25,246 bases of DNA from Phellopilus nigrolimitatus (lineage: Eukaryota; Basidiomycota; Agaricomycetes; Hymenochaetales; Hymenochaetaceae): assembly GCA_021029095.1 (NCBI GenBank), contig JAJOHG010000369.1:1-25246 (forward strand), given 5' to 3'. The translations under genes were made by a program, and so were the position numbers. Under the pieces are notes generated by a model. It did not search any database and was not told where the DNA came from. It saw only the letters and a program-made list of their open reading frames with translations. This document shows positions 1-9,194 of this stretch, in pieces. Each line of letters opens with the position of its first letter. Position 1 is the first letter of the stretch.

Positions 1-554
1 CAGTCACGACCAATATTCTCAACAAGCTCCCTCCTCGCGCGCATGTACGCTTCCGTCTGACTCCTGCGCACACTACACGGTCCTCCTCGGAAAGCGCAGG
101 CGTGTGCGGCCTCCAGATTCCAACTGCGTTGGGAGACGGGGAGTGCTGAACATGGGGAGGCGCCTTCGCTGCTGATGGTGGCTAGGTCGGACGTTCTCAA
201 TGTACTCGAATCGCTTGACAATAGCCAGAGCGCCACTCTCTTCATGACTGTCTCCTGGCTGCAGGGCAGTCGATAGATTTTGGGATCGTTACTAAATACG
301 AAACTCGCCAGTCTCGCCTGGACTCGAAGCGGCTTCGACGGTCCGGGCGTCGCCGAGTCGGCGGTCACTGTCGCTGTCACGGCTCAGTCAGCTCACAATC
401 GTGTCGTCCGATAACACTGCCAGGCCTCGACCGACTCCTTCATCTCCTTCCCGCTCGTCATTCAAAGCAAGTATCGTTCTTGTTATCTGCCGTGTTGAGC
501 TCCAGTAATGATAATCTGCTTTACAGAAGCCCGAGACTGTTTTCGTCAACGAGG
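1..554. other. Left-edge intergenic DNA with a repeat fragment and a possible upstream F-box exon
   Basis: The first 50 or so bases (AAGCTCCCTCCTCGCGCG and neighbours) match the distal upstream flank found at about 19089-19120, so the duplicated flank reaches the left window edge. From 225 the frame of the downstream LRR gene is open without an ATG. Around 414-540 it reads like an F-box helix (LPGLDRLLHLLPARH, then LLYRSPRLFSS), so part of an upstream exon probably lies here. No start codon or clear splice pair was found. Confidence 0.4.
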
Positions 555-1649
555 ATGATGTCTGAGTCGACCCTTCACACGGGCATGAGTTCCGAGCAGA
601 TCAGGTCTCTTGCATACAGGGGTGGCGCTCTGCCCCTTAATGCGAGCATTTCCCCGAGGGTCGGGGTTGAGGACTGGGTTAGGCGTGTGGATCTCATCCT
701 CTCGTTGAGTATGTTGTTTAATCAGCTCGCAATCGAAGACGTCGATTGTGACGCAGGTCTACTCATTCGAAGCCGCCGTCCAGCGCTACAAATGCCTAAT
801 CTTGAAGACCTGTCTATCAGTAGCCGCTGCTTCCCATGTTTCGTGCATTTCTATTCTTCATGGTCATTCGAGAATCTGAAACGCCTCCGGATCACCGATT
901 TCATCCCGATGCCTGTCTTCGGCAAAAATTTGTCTTACTGTCATTTCAGATTCACACACAGGTCTATTGTTGAACACCTTCTGCATTTCATAGGATCTAT
1001 TTCGCTGGAAAAACTGACGATCGAACTCGTTGGTATTTCTCAAGAAGATGATGGGGACGATGTCATCGTAGGATACAAAGGTCTCGACATTTCCAGCATC
1101 ACCTCGTATTCGTTCCATTCCATTGGTCAAACATCGCACACGTTCGCGGGGCGCGTCCTACTGACCATTCTTCCGCCGAACGTCACCGAGATGTCGCTAT
1201 CCATTGTTTATCCGAGTTGCCCAGAAGATGAAGCTGAAGGAAACGCCTTTGAGCAGCGAAAATATCTCCTCAGTCCGTTGCAGAAATTTTCAAAGCTCAA
1301 AATCCTCGATCTTCATTTCTCAGGCCCTGACTCCGGGTACACGGTGCCTTTCAGTTTCATCCTCAAGCACGCACCCAGCGGCTTGGAGACCGTCCGGCTC
1401 GAGGCCCCTGGACATGATTTGACTTTCTACTGGTACGGGCATGTCGTCAGTTACGAGGCCCCTCAACTTCGCACTCTTCGTTTCTGCAATTGTGATGGAA
1501 TGTATTTAGGATTCATTCAAGAAGTCCGAAGCGAGCTTCTCCGTCAGGGTGTACAGCTCGAGAGGTTCGAAATCACTGGGTGTCCGCACGTAGAGGGACA
1601 AGAACTTCGAGCTGCTTTCCCGACCACGGAGGTTGTCTATGCGTCCTGA
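555..1649 (+). CDS. LRR-type F-box family protein, C-terminal part (5' end unresolved)
   Basis: The reading frame ends at TGA 1647-1649 and its first in-frame ATG is at 555, giving 364 residues. The body is leucine-rich-repeat-like, with regularly spaced strands at about residues 82-88 (NLEDLSI), 106-115 (ENLKRLRITD), 151-158 (LEKLTIEL), 247-255 (KLKILDLHF), 276-284 (GLETVRLEA), 305-312 (QLRTLRFC) and 335-342 (LERFEITG). This is the layout of Agaricomycete F-box/LRR proteins, which act as substrate receptors of SCF ubiquitin ligases. The true protein is probably longer: the frame stays open upstream to 225, and 414-554 reads like the end of an F-box, but contains no ATG. Either an upstream exon carries the start or the 5' end has decayed. 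It is unrelated in sequence to the repeated F-box family that fills the rest of the window. Confidence 0.72.
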   Translation: MMSESTLHTGMSSEQIRSLAYRGGALPLNASISPRVGVEDWVRRVDLILSLSMLFNQLAIEDVDCDAGLLIRSRRPALQMPNLEDLSISSRCFPCFVHFYSSWSFENLKRLRITDFIPMPVFGKNLSYCHFRFTHRSIVEHLLHFIGSISLEKLTIELVGISQEDDGDDVIVGYKGLDISSITSYSFHSIGQTSHTFAGRVLLTILPPNVTEMSLSIVYPSCPEDEAEGNAFEQRKYLLSPLQKFSKLKILDLHFSGPDSGYTVPFSFILKHAPSGLETVRLEAPGHDLTFYWYGHVVSYEAPQLRTLRFCNCDGMYLGFIQEVRSELLRQGVQLERFEITGCPHVEGQELRAAFPTTEVVYAS

Positions 1650-2138
1650 GTCGGACTATATGGATACAAACGTGCGTGTCTGTCGAAATTATGTGCCGAA
1701 CTAGCTATTCCGACACTTCGTTCTTTTCTGAAGGAGCTTAAAGCTTGATGGCAACAAACATGCGTGGCTACGTATCGTTTCTTTTATCAATTTCTTGAAG
1801 TCAAGTTCCCAGCGCTCTCGCTAGTTATCTCATCTCCCTCTCTCTTGCTCTGGTTTCTGAAAATTCATGCTTTGTCGTGCTCTCGTCTTGCTTTGCTTGC
1901 TCTTTTTTTCTGCCCTTTCTCGAATGCCGAAGACCGAACTGCCCATTGCTGTACTCGTTTGTACCGAGATGTCTTGATTCTCACCGTTTCTTGTTTTAGA
2001 ACTGCCCGTGCTACATATACTTTCACAATCTACACTGCGTGCTTGCTTGCGTATACTGACTCTGTATGACCTTTCTTGTCCTCCGATGTGCCGAGCTTGA
2101 TCCGAATTTGACTAGCGCGGCAGCAACAGTCGCTCTGG
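1650..2138. other. 3' region of the LRR gene, pyrimidine-rich, no gene
   Basis: This stretch is T/C-rich (for example around 1825-1920), as expected for a fungal 3' untranslated and intergenic region. A 101-codon open frame at 1764-2069 is low-complexity and hydrophobic, has no splice or promoter context and no match to the repeated modules. I see no gene here. Confidence 0.5.
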
Positions 2139-2623
2139 GAGGCTCATAGTGCAGGATATGCTGAACTAAACATTGGATACCTTCGTTTCCATATGGTAGC
2201 TTTTCTTTTCTGAACTGTGATCCGAGCCAATCATTGTGCTCATGAAAACCTGCGGCCAGCGACTTCGGCTCTGAGAAACTGAAATCGCCGCTGACAATCA
2301 GTAGGGTGTCAATTTACTAAGGTTGATTTCCGCATGAGCATGCAAGAGAACAGAAGAAAAGCGCTGTAGAAAATGCGAGTATTTACCCTATTACATTTGT
2401 TGTAAATTCGTTAACTGCAGAGGATACGCATGTAGCGGGGAATGACTGGCTTGAAAACAGACGCACGCCACTAAGGAAGATGATTGAGAGCCGGAGCTGG
2501 GCTCGAAATTCTATTACGTCTCGACATTTCATTTGTTTACTATACAGCATTTCCATTGACAAGCATTATGCACTAAGTGCTCCACGATTACGATCAATGT
2601 GGCTAACGGAGAACAATAAAACT
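2139..2623 (-). repeat. 3'-flank module R of F-box copy A
   Basis: This module follows the stop codon of copy A. It shares long blocks with 9690-10143, 16600-17059, 21930-22127 and, in the opposite orientation, 7525-7922, 15697-16084 and 19486-19860. Shared landmarks include GTGCAGGATATG at the outer end, CTGAGAAACTGAAAT, CTGACAATCAGTAGG, GAGAACAGAAGAAAA, CTGCAGAGGA and GATTGAGAGCCGGAGCTGGG. The block next to the stop is the former 3' untranslated region. No coding potential is supported. Confidence 0.8.
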
Positions 2624-3932
2624 TCAGTCAAAGTACTGGATGACGACGGATTCCTCCGTCGAAAAGTAGAGCGCGCCACTGTAGAATTCCACTTTTGCTC
2701 TGATAGCGTGTGGCATGTTGAGTGTGCGGTATTCCACTCTTCCCTTGCAAGAGACTGTAGCGAGCATCCGCGCCTCCTCTTGGGGGTGCTGGACAAAGGG
2801 AAAATCGCTGAACTTGATCACTACCGAATCAGCCAGCGAAGGCCAGCTTACGAGACTGTACATGCTAAGGTCCGGGTCCAAGATTATAGTACCCGGACGC
2901 TCAAGGTGCGTGATGGATGGAAGGTGGCCATTCGTTCCGGACTCGGACACACCGGCTGTATCTGTAGTGGTATCCACGAGGAACGATTCTAGCATAGGGA
3001 AAGCTCGAGAGCCGTCACCCATGTCCACCGACATATGGTGATAGTGATTCCCTTTCGTTTTCGTTCCGCTTCGGGCTTCCAATGGAAGGCGCAGATGGAC
3101 AACTTTCCATGATTCCGTCTATAGCTCGGTGTACGCGGGATGAGGCAGCTGGAATAAGGAATGTCACGCCCCAGTGCCAGAGTCTGCACCACGCGCGAGC
3201 CAGAGGCACTAGGCCAAGAGTTGTGTAAGGACGAAAGGGAGATTGACTCGTTCGGATAGTGCTGTAAAACACCAATGATATAGCCATCCACCAAGTGTAC
3301 GTCTACGAGTTGACACTGCAGAAAGCAAAGCATCAGTCCATTTTAACTCTCGCCTTTCATAAGATGTGGTTACACACCTCAAGGATTTCGACGGAGCGTT
3401 TTTCTTTCCAGAATGTCACGAGAAGTTTTCCCAATATGGAGACTGTTGATATGTCACCACTCAACCTTGCAACCTCCACTGATCTTTGCATAGAATCATG
3501 TTCTGTTTTATACCTGTAAAGCGGTCATCTCGTCCGCCAGGTCCGCCGCCCAAGTTCACGGATCCGACGCATATTGTGGTTTCGCGTGTGGGCCGCGTCG
3601 GGGCAGAGCCTGTGCAATTGAAACGGCGCCGGTGCGCGCGCACGACTAGGGTGCGTAGTTGTTCCAAGGTGTTGTCGCTGATGGAGACATGGCGGGGTAA
3701 ATCGGGTGCATCATCTTGCTCCAGCTCACGGAAGCGTCTCAGCCAGAAGAGTCCGTTGGAGATCACCTCGTGAATGAACTTGCATGTCTGAAACAAGAAT
3801 TAGAGAGATTTACGGTCAGACAAGCATATTGGAAACACGCACAGCCTCGAGAGCTAGGACTGCCTTGAAGTCCGACAACAAGGCTATTTCGAACCAAATT
3901 TCATTTGGAACTGCAGAGGAGTCGAGAGGCAT
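2624..3932 (-). pseudogene. F-box family copy A, pseudogene with internal deletion
   Basis: Exon 1 is 3843-3932 (30 codons, F-box start with W-F-E-I-A). Intron 1 is 3788-3842 and exon 2 starts at 3787 with TCKFIHEV. Relative to copy E about 341 bp are missing at 3522-3525, where CGGT is shared by both edges. The loss removes the end of exon 2 (LLPGG and QCWT segments), intron 2 and the start of exon 3. It fuses the remnants out of frame and gives a stop at 3461-3463. Intron 3 is 3316-3377 and exon 4 runs from 3315 to 2624. Exon 4 also has a 2-bp insertion near 3033 (CCATATGTCGG instead of CCATGTCGG) and an in-frame 9-bp loss (ESISLSS for ESIIAISLSS). The TATA element is degraded. Two independent frameshifts make this a pseudogene; a shortened transcript could still be made. 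Confidence 0.87.
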
Positions 3933-4330
3933 TGCTGAGTGGGCCAATGCCCAATGTACATATCAGGACTTGCAATATTGTATGCCTCACGCAGTTTGCG
4001 CCAGGCTCGTAACGAGCTACCATGTGGCTGTTACTCCGTGGTGGATGACTTCGGGCATAAGTTCGCGCGGGGTTGGAAGCAAAGTTGTCGGGAATCGTGA
4101 TAATTCAAGTAGACTCGTGTCCTGTGTGGCGAGTGGCCTCGCTCGTGGCGGTGAGAGATCCCAGCGAGATTGCACACAGCCTTGTGGGATACTCAATATA
4201 ATAGTCCCGGTGGCGCTAAGCACTCTACGAGAGATGAGTCGAAAACTCGCTAGACGAAGAGCTGCAGTTGAACTTCGCAAGCCTTACAATCCGCGCTCGA
4301 GCCCAAGTTACCCTCGACATGCCTCGAGAG
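3933..4330 (-). other. Upstream flank of copy A with degraded core promoter
   Basis: The conserved upstream element (minus strand GTTACGAGCCTGGCGCAAACTG) is present near 3990-4012. At the TATA position (3972-3983) the sequence is ATACAATATTGC instead of CATATAAAAATG. Further upstream, AAGTTCGCGCGGGGTTGGAAGC (minus-strand promoter, read on plus) matches the E, B, C and F flanks. Open frames here are not conserved as protein between copies. Confidence 0.55.
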
Positions 4331-4785
4331 CCTCTAACCGCGTAGCAGGCGTGCGAGACGTTGGTGAGGTTAGGAACATGGGGCAAGCGGACGCACGAGA
4401 ATTGTGCTGCGGGAGGATTGTCACGACCAGGTGTGGTTAACTTGGACTTCAAGCTTGAGCTGGGTGCAATCGGGGGGAAAGAACGTTCGCATACGCGGTC
4501 GCGATCCTGCCTCAACTAGAACGCACACAGGCTCCCGCGCTCTCCGAGTCGCTCTCAGCGCGGCCGCCCCGCGTGCTTTCAAGAGCAGGAAAAACATCAG
4601 CGCCACAATCAGCAGCAGCAATCGCCGTCCGCCGCCCGTCGTGACGATATGTACACTCGTGCATTGTCTCGGTGATGCGCTTGTCCTGACCGGCCCTGGC
4701 CTCGGCATTGAGTTCGCGCGTTTCGCGCCCAGACGTTCTCGCGCCACAGACGGCCTATGTCAAGCTGCTCAGTAAACACAGACGC
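4331..4785 (+). repeat. Module P, copy 1
   Basis: This roughly 450 bp repeat starts with CGCGTAGCAGGC and ends near CAGTAAACACAGACG. It recurs at 24341-24745 in the same orientation and at 9195-9640 reversed, with fragments at 5140-5215, 8541-8610, 12468-12590 and 16455-16599. It holds a short CAG run (near 4608) and a stretch that reads VLTGPGLGIEFARFAPRRSRA on the plus strand; the reversed copy reads nearly the same peptide on its own strand. It may be an old gene fragment or a non-autonomous element; no terminal repeats or target-site duplications were identified. Confidence 0.6.
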
Positions 4786-5796
4786 ACTGGGAGAACAGCC
4801 TATACACAAAGGTATAACTTAAACGCTGCGTCGATCCGTAGTCTTGCAGCGGTAAATTGTCACGTGCATGACCACGTGCATGGTGTCCCACGCACGATGA
4901 GTGAAAAAATCGCTTAGTGTCCGTATGTTCACCTGAAACTAAAGCTACAGTGATTATCAACTGGGTCTATACGATAAGCTCCATGAGAATCACCTATAGA
5001 GATCCATGTCTCCCATATGAACCTCAAGACAAGTGAACTCCGGCGAATTTCGACGGCCTGCTTCGTCTAGGCAGCGCGGATATGCAATCCGAGTTGATCG
5101 GCAGATTCCAGAGCTTGCGCACGCGCTGGTAGAAGAAGGAGCGCGGTATCATATGCGAACGTCCTATTTCTCCGACCGCACGCAGCTCAGGCTTGAATAC
5201 GAGTTAACTGTACCTGCTCGTCGCGTTACCTGAACCCGCCCATCGTCTCCCGTGCCTGCCGCGCGGTCCCAATTCTCAAAGCAGGTGGATGGTGCTGGCA
5301 GAAGCGGAATCAAACCGAGCGGTCGCACGGCCTAGCTCTCCACGCCAGTCGGCTCTCCGAGAGTAGATGGAATCTCGAGCCGTGCTCCTTAGTCTTTGAG
5401 GAACACCGTGTCGTATGTGTAGGAGTCAGCTGGAAGCGTACAGACACGCTAGTGGGAGCATGGGCATGGTACTCATTGTAATGTCGAGTCTAATTCATGC
5501 TCGAGCGCGGATTTGGAGGTCTACGAGGACAAGTCCGGAGGAGTCTTCCTGGGGACGACGGAACTCCGCAGGAGGCAAATGAGGAATATGGTCGTAGGAT
5601 GCTCGTATTCGATGATGAAGAGAGTCTACACTCATTTCGAGTGCGCTCGCTCTCACCTCCACGAGCAAGACCAGCCGCCACACACTGGTCACGAGCCTAC
5701 CGCAATGATTGCGAGTTCCCACAGCTTTGCATCCAAGCCCGCGCGAACTTATTCCCGCAGCCATCCGCCACGGAGTGGCCGCCACATCTCTGCTAG
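4786..5796. other. Middle of the A/B head-to-head intergenic region
   Basis: Two CACGTG E-box hexamers lie 12 bp apart at 4861-4866 and 4873-4878. The block around them recurs reversed at about 19304-19465. The region 5030-5120 (GAACTCCGGCGAATTTCGACGG) recurs at about 19165-19280, and 5140-5215 is a reversed fragment of module P. From 5460 to 5796 lies the upstream flank of copy B. Several short frames occur, none conserved between copies; I see no gene. Confidence 0.5.
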
Positions 5797-5834
5797 CTAC
5801 GAGCCTGGCGCAAACTGCATGAAGCATATAAAAA
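5797..5834 (+). promoter_or_regulatory. Core promoter of F-box copy B
   Basis: The conserved element CTACGAGCCTGGCGCAAACTG (5797-5817) is followed by a TATA-like box, TATAAAAA at 5827-5834, 50 bp before the ATG. The same two elements sit at matching distances in copies C and E, which supports a promoter role. The spacing implies a very short 5' leader. Confidence 0.6.
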
Positions 5835-5876
5835 TGTAAGCCCTGCTGTGTACATTGGCCATCGGCCCATTTAGTA

Positions 5877-7524
5877 ATGCCTTTCGACGTTTCTGAAGTT
5901 TCAAATGATACCTGGTTCGAAATCGCCATGCTGGCGGACTTAAAGACAGTCCTAGCTCTCGGGGCCGTGCGCGTTTCCAATATGCTTGTCTAACTGTAAA
6001 TCTCTCTCTAACTCGTGCTTCAGACATGCAAGTTTCTTCACGAGGTAGTCTCCAACGGACTCTTCTGGCTAAAACGCCTCTGCGCGCTGGAACAAGATGA
6101 TGCACCCGATTTACCCCGCCATGTCTCCCTCAGGGACCTCACCTTGGAAGAACTACGCACCCTAGTTGAGCGCGCGCACCGGCGCCGTCTCAATTGCACC
6201 GGCTCCGCCCCGACGCGACCCACACGCGAGATCACAATACGTGTGTCCCTGAACTCGGACGGTACACCTGACCGACGATTTAATTTCCTGGTCGAAATGG
6301 AGCTGCTTCCTGGCGGGGCGCTCCTCCTGGTCCCCTGGGGTTCTGGATACTTGCAGTGCTGGACCGTGCCTGGCGGCGAGTGTCTCTGGACTTACCGTCC
6401 GCCTGACTCTCGCGTCCTGCTGAGGGCGGGATTTGCTTATGAAATGCAGGCAGACGGCGATGTTCGTGTGCTCGTGGTGAGCGAACCTGACGGCTGGGAT
6501 ACCAGCGGAAAGTGAGAAATACGATGTCAACGGAACATTTAAACTGCTGTGCCATACTGATGATTTACTGCTGATCAGAACTCTCCGGATATTCCAAATC
6601 TCGCCCCATCGAGGAAAGACTCCTAAACGGCTTTACAAATACACGACAGAGCATGATTCTATGCGGGGAATGCTGGTTGCAAGGTTGAGTGGCGACGTAT
6701 TCGCAATCCTCATGGTGGACAGACTTCTCCTAACATTCTGGAAAGAAGAACGTTCGGTCATAATCCTTAATGTGTGTGACCACATCTCATGAAAGCGCGC
6801 GACTTGAAATGGACTAATGCTTTGCTTTCTGCAGTGTGTTCTCGAAGACGTACACTTGGTAGATGGCTATATCATTGGCGCGTTACAGCACCATCGGGAC
6901 AAGTCAATCATTGCCATTTCCCTTTCGTCCATACGCAACATCCTACCTAGTGCCTCTGACTCGCGCGTGGCGCAGATTTTGACACTGGAGCGTGACATTC
7001 CTTATGCCAGCTGCCTCGTCCCGCGTATCCCTACCATGTCCTGCTCTGATGCAAGGCTGTCCATCTGCACCTTCCATTGGAAGTCAGAAGCGGAACGAAA
7101 GAGAAAAGGCATCTCTATCACTATGTCGATGGACATGTTTAACCAAGAAGCCTCTCGATACTTCTCTGTGTTGGATTCTTTCATCTTGACGACTACTGCA
7201 GGTACAGTCAGTCCAAATGCCAATCTTCCATCCATCACGCATCTTGAGCGTCCGGGGACTATGATCTTGGATTCGCAGATTCGCAAGGACAGTCAGATGA
7301 GCCGGCCTTCGCAGGCTGGCTCGGTAATGATCAAGTTCAGTGATTTACCCTTTGTCGAGCACCCCCAAGAAGAGGCGTGGATGCTCGCTACTGTCTCCCG
7401 CGCGGGAGAAGTGACGTACCGCACACTCAACATGCCGCACGCTATCAGAGCAAAACTGGAATTATACAGCGGCGCGCTCTACTTTTTGACGGAGGAATCC
7501 GTCGTCATCCAGTACTTTGACTGA
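5877..7524 (+). CDS. F-box protein with beta-propeller-like C-terminus (copy B), 4 exons, 486 aa
   Basis: Exons are 5877-5966, 6024-6511, 6579-6771 and 6835-7524. The introns (57, 67 and 63 bp) start GTGCGC, GTGAGA and GTGTGT and end in CAG, with a CTAAT branch site in intron 3. All junctions keep frame and match the other copies. Residues 1-50 form the F-box, split by intron 1 (W-F-E-I-A, then TCKFLHEVVSNGLFWLKRL). Residues 124-152 (LLPGG ... QCWTVPGGECLW) resemble a WD40-type blade. Exon 4 is beta-rich and ends VVIQYFD. F-box proteins bind Skp1 and bring substrates to SCF ubiquitin ligases; the substrate here is unknown. The frame is complete and the TATA-like promoter is intact. It is head-to-head with pseudogene A and tail-to-tail with copy C. 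The ATG was chosen because all copies share MP(F/L)D at this point. Confidence 0.9.
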
Positions 7525-7922
7525 AGCTTTGCATTGTTCTCCGGTAGATACATTGATCTCAGTATATCGTAATTGTAGAGCACTCAGTACTGCTTGTCGA
7601 TGGAAATGCTGTATAGTAAATAATGGAATGTGGAGCCTGTCATTCCCCGCTACGTGCATATCCTCTGCAGAGACAAATCTCCAGTAAATGCAATGGTAAT
7701 TAGTCTCATTTTTTACAGTCCTTCTCTTCGATTCTCTTACGTACTCGTGCAGAAACCGACCCGAGTAAATACTTCCCTACTGATTGTCAGCAGCGATTCC
7801 ATTTTCTCATAGCCGCAGGTTTTCAAGAGCACGAGGATTAACAGAGATCACAGTTCAGAAAAAGCAACCGCATGGTAACGAAAATATCCAAACTTTCGTA
7901 CAGCATATCCTGCACTATCGAG
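7525..7922 (+). repeat. 3'-flank module R of F-box copy B
   Basis: The sequence after the stop (ATTGTTCTCCGGTAGATACA, then GAGCACTCAGTACTGCTTGTCG) is the conserved 3' untranslated segment, in reverse complement to the flanks of copies A, C and E. GTAAATAATGG near 7616 could serve as a weak polyadenylation signal. The outer end, CATATCCTGCACTATCG (about 7903-7920), is the reverse complement of the outer ends at 2139 and 9690. Confidence 0.78.
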
Positions 7923-8058
7923 CCCGAGGCGACGCGGGGAGCATCTAACCCGCAGGAAAGGGGAAGGACGAGGGACTAATGGACGCGTCGGCGTTGTTTC
8001 GCGGGCGGAAGTTCGCGACCGTGTTCGCCTAGGCCGAGTAGGCGATTGGCTGACATTT

Positions 8059-8402
8059 CTAGTTCGATCTGGTCCCCAGGACGCTGGCGGCGCGACGGAT
8101 TACACTTAAATGCGGTGAAGGGCCGTCAGGGAGAATCTGACAGTATTCCTCATAAAAATGCAGTTTAACAAGATCGGGTGGAGTGGTGAGCTTCGTCAAG
8201 GACAACGGAGCAGTGCTCCGTTGTCCTCTGGCAGAGTCAGCGGACAACCAGTTTTCTCCAATAGCGTCTTTGACAGTGAGCCCCAAGAAACACTAGAATA
8301 GAAGTTTGTTAGTAACAACTTGAAGCGCGTTAGCATAGACGCTCCGTACTCACTAGAATGTCTGGCAAGAACCATTGAGCTCAGATCCGAAGCCCGCGTC
8401 AC
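8059..8402 (-). pseudogene. Module Q: relic of a spliced gene in the distal 3' flank of copy B
   Basis: On the minus strand the stretch reads as an exon, then a plausible 60-odd bp intron (GTGAGTACGG ... GCTAACGCG ... CTATTCTAG), then an exon beginning TGTTTCTTGGGG that encodes GLTVKDAIGENWLS and runs on to a stop at 8059. The counterpart at 16085-16420 has GLAIRDVVRE ... SWLSSASPLS in the same place, so amino-acid similarity is retained. Its own intron donor has decayed and the frames are offset by one base. I do not recognise the protein family. It may be a remnant of a different gene carried along with the duplication unit. Confidence 0.4.
8199..8227. repeat. Perfect 14-bp inverted repeat with 1-nt loop
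   Basis: AGGACAACGGAGCA (8199-8212), G (8213) and TGCTCCGTTGTCCT (8214-8227) form a perfect hairpin arm pair. The related sequence near 16265-16280 has only the right arm (CTCCGTTGTCTT), so the left arm looks like a new inverted copy of it. Confidence 0.8.
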
Positions 8403-8440
8403 GTGTCGCGGCGGTTTCCAAATTAATCACTGCGCTTTTG

Positions 8441-8610
8441 TAAAACCGCGGCCAGCAGCCCCTGCTCTGAGAAACTGAGATCGCCGCTGGTCACTAGTAG
8501 AGGGATATTTACATAGACCGGTTCCGGCATGAACATGAGGTACGCGAGACGTTGGTGGGCTCAGGGGAACGGCACGAGCGAACGCGCGTGCCACGATTTA
8601 GTTACAGGAG
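8441..8610 (+). repeat. Chimeric fragment: module R joined to module P
   Basis: From 8441 to 8540 (GCGGCCAGCAGCC, CTGAGAAACTGAGAT, GGTTCCGGCATGAACATGAG) the sequence matches the middle of module R at about 2247-2340. It then switches to the start of module P (ACGCGAGACGTTGGTGGG, compare 4349-4366). The join is a rearrangement scar. Confidence 0.55.
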
Positions 8611-9194
8611 AGAGGGCACATGCACGGCAGCGGCGGCCGAGGAGCGTGCGTACGTGCCGCATTCGAGAATGGACGAGGCGGCGGACGGGGGACCATTGAG
8701 GCATCAAGGAGGAAGCGCTGGAGACTGTGGGGGAGCAGTTATGGGGTGCGCAGCGACGGCGCGTTTGCCGCTGCTGTTGCTGTTGCTTCCGGGCGTCTGC
8801 AATTTTTCTCCGCGTCATTTCCTTTATAACGCAAGTTCTTGCTGGCTACCCTGCTGGATGACACATACATATCCGAACTTCCAACTATGACTTTGTGCTA
8901 CGCGGCGGGCGAGGACAAAAGACGATTGCGCCGCTAAGCCCATCATGCATAACAGCTACTCAAGATCCCCGAAGCTACCACTAAGACCCTTCTCGTTCTC
9001 TCTCATTGATCCACTGGAGACTCCGACCCTCCGAACGAAGGCAGTGGGTTTTTGCATGCAGGAAGCTTGGACGGATGCTCATCTTAAAGGATGACGACGA
9101 TGGAATGTATCGAGTGCGGGAGGATGGCGCTCAAGAATAAATGGCTTGTGTCGTACGAGACGAGAAAGGTGAGTTTCACGCTTACATTCTCTGA
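8611..9194. other. Intergenic region, no gene seen
   Basis: A 112-codon plus-strand frame (8552-8890) is low-complexity, rich in Gly, Ala and Arg, and overlaps the rearrangement scar. Nothing in it is conserved in other copies. The rest shows no splice pattern or recognised motif. Confidence 0.45.

Noticed and set aside
1764..2069. 101-codon plus-strand frame
   Set aside because: Pyrimidine-rich 3' region giving a hydrophobic low-complexity peptide; the frame starts with a non-ATG-like context and has no domain or conservation.
2480..2992. 170-codon frame antisense to exon 4 of copy A (and the similar 199-codon frame at 17012-17611)
   Set aside because: They lie opposite the F-box exon 4, which has clear family conservation on the other strand. 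The similarity between the two antisense frames follows from the sense-strand similarity.
5867..5966. Possibility that copy B ends at the stop in the first frame (TAA after NMLV)
   Set aside because: That stop lies inside intron 1. The same GTGCG donor and CAG acceptor occur in the other copies, and splicing rebuilds a proper F-box.
8552..8890. 112-codon plus-strand frame
   Set aside because: Low-complexity Gly/Ala/Arg composition across a rearrangement scar; overlapped by frames of similar length on both strands.
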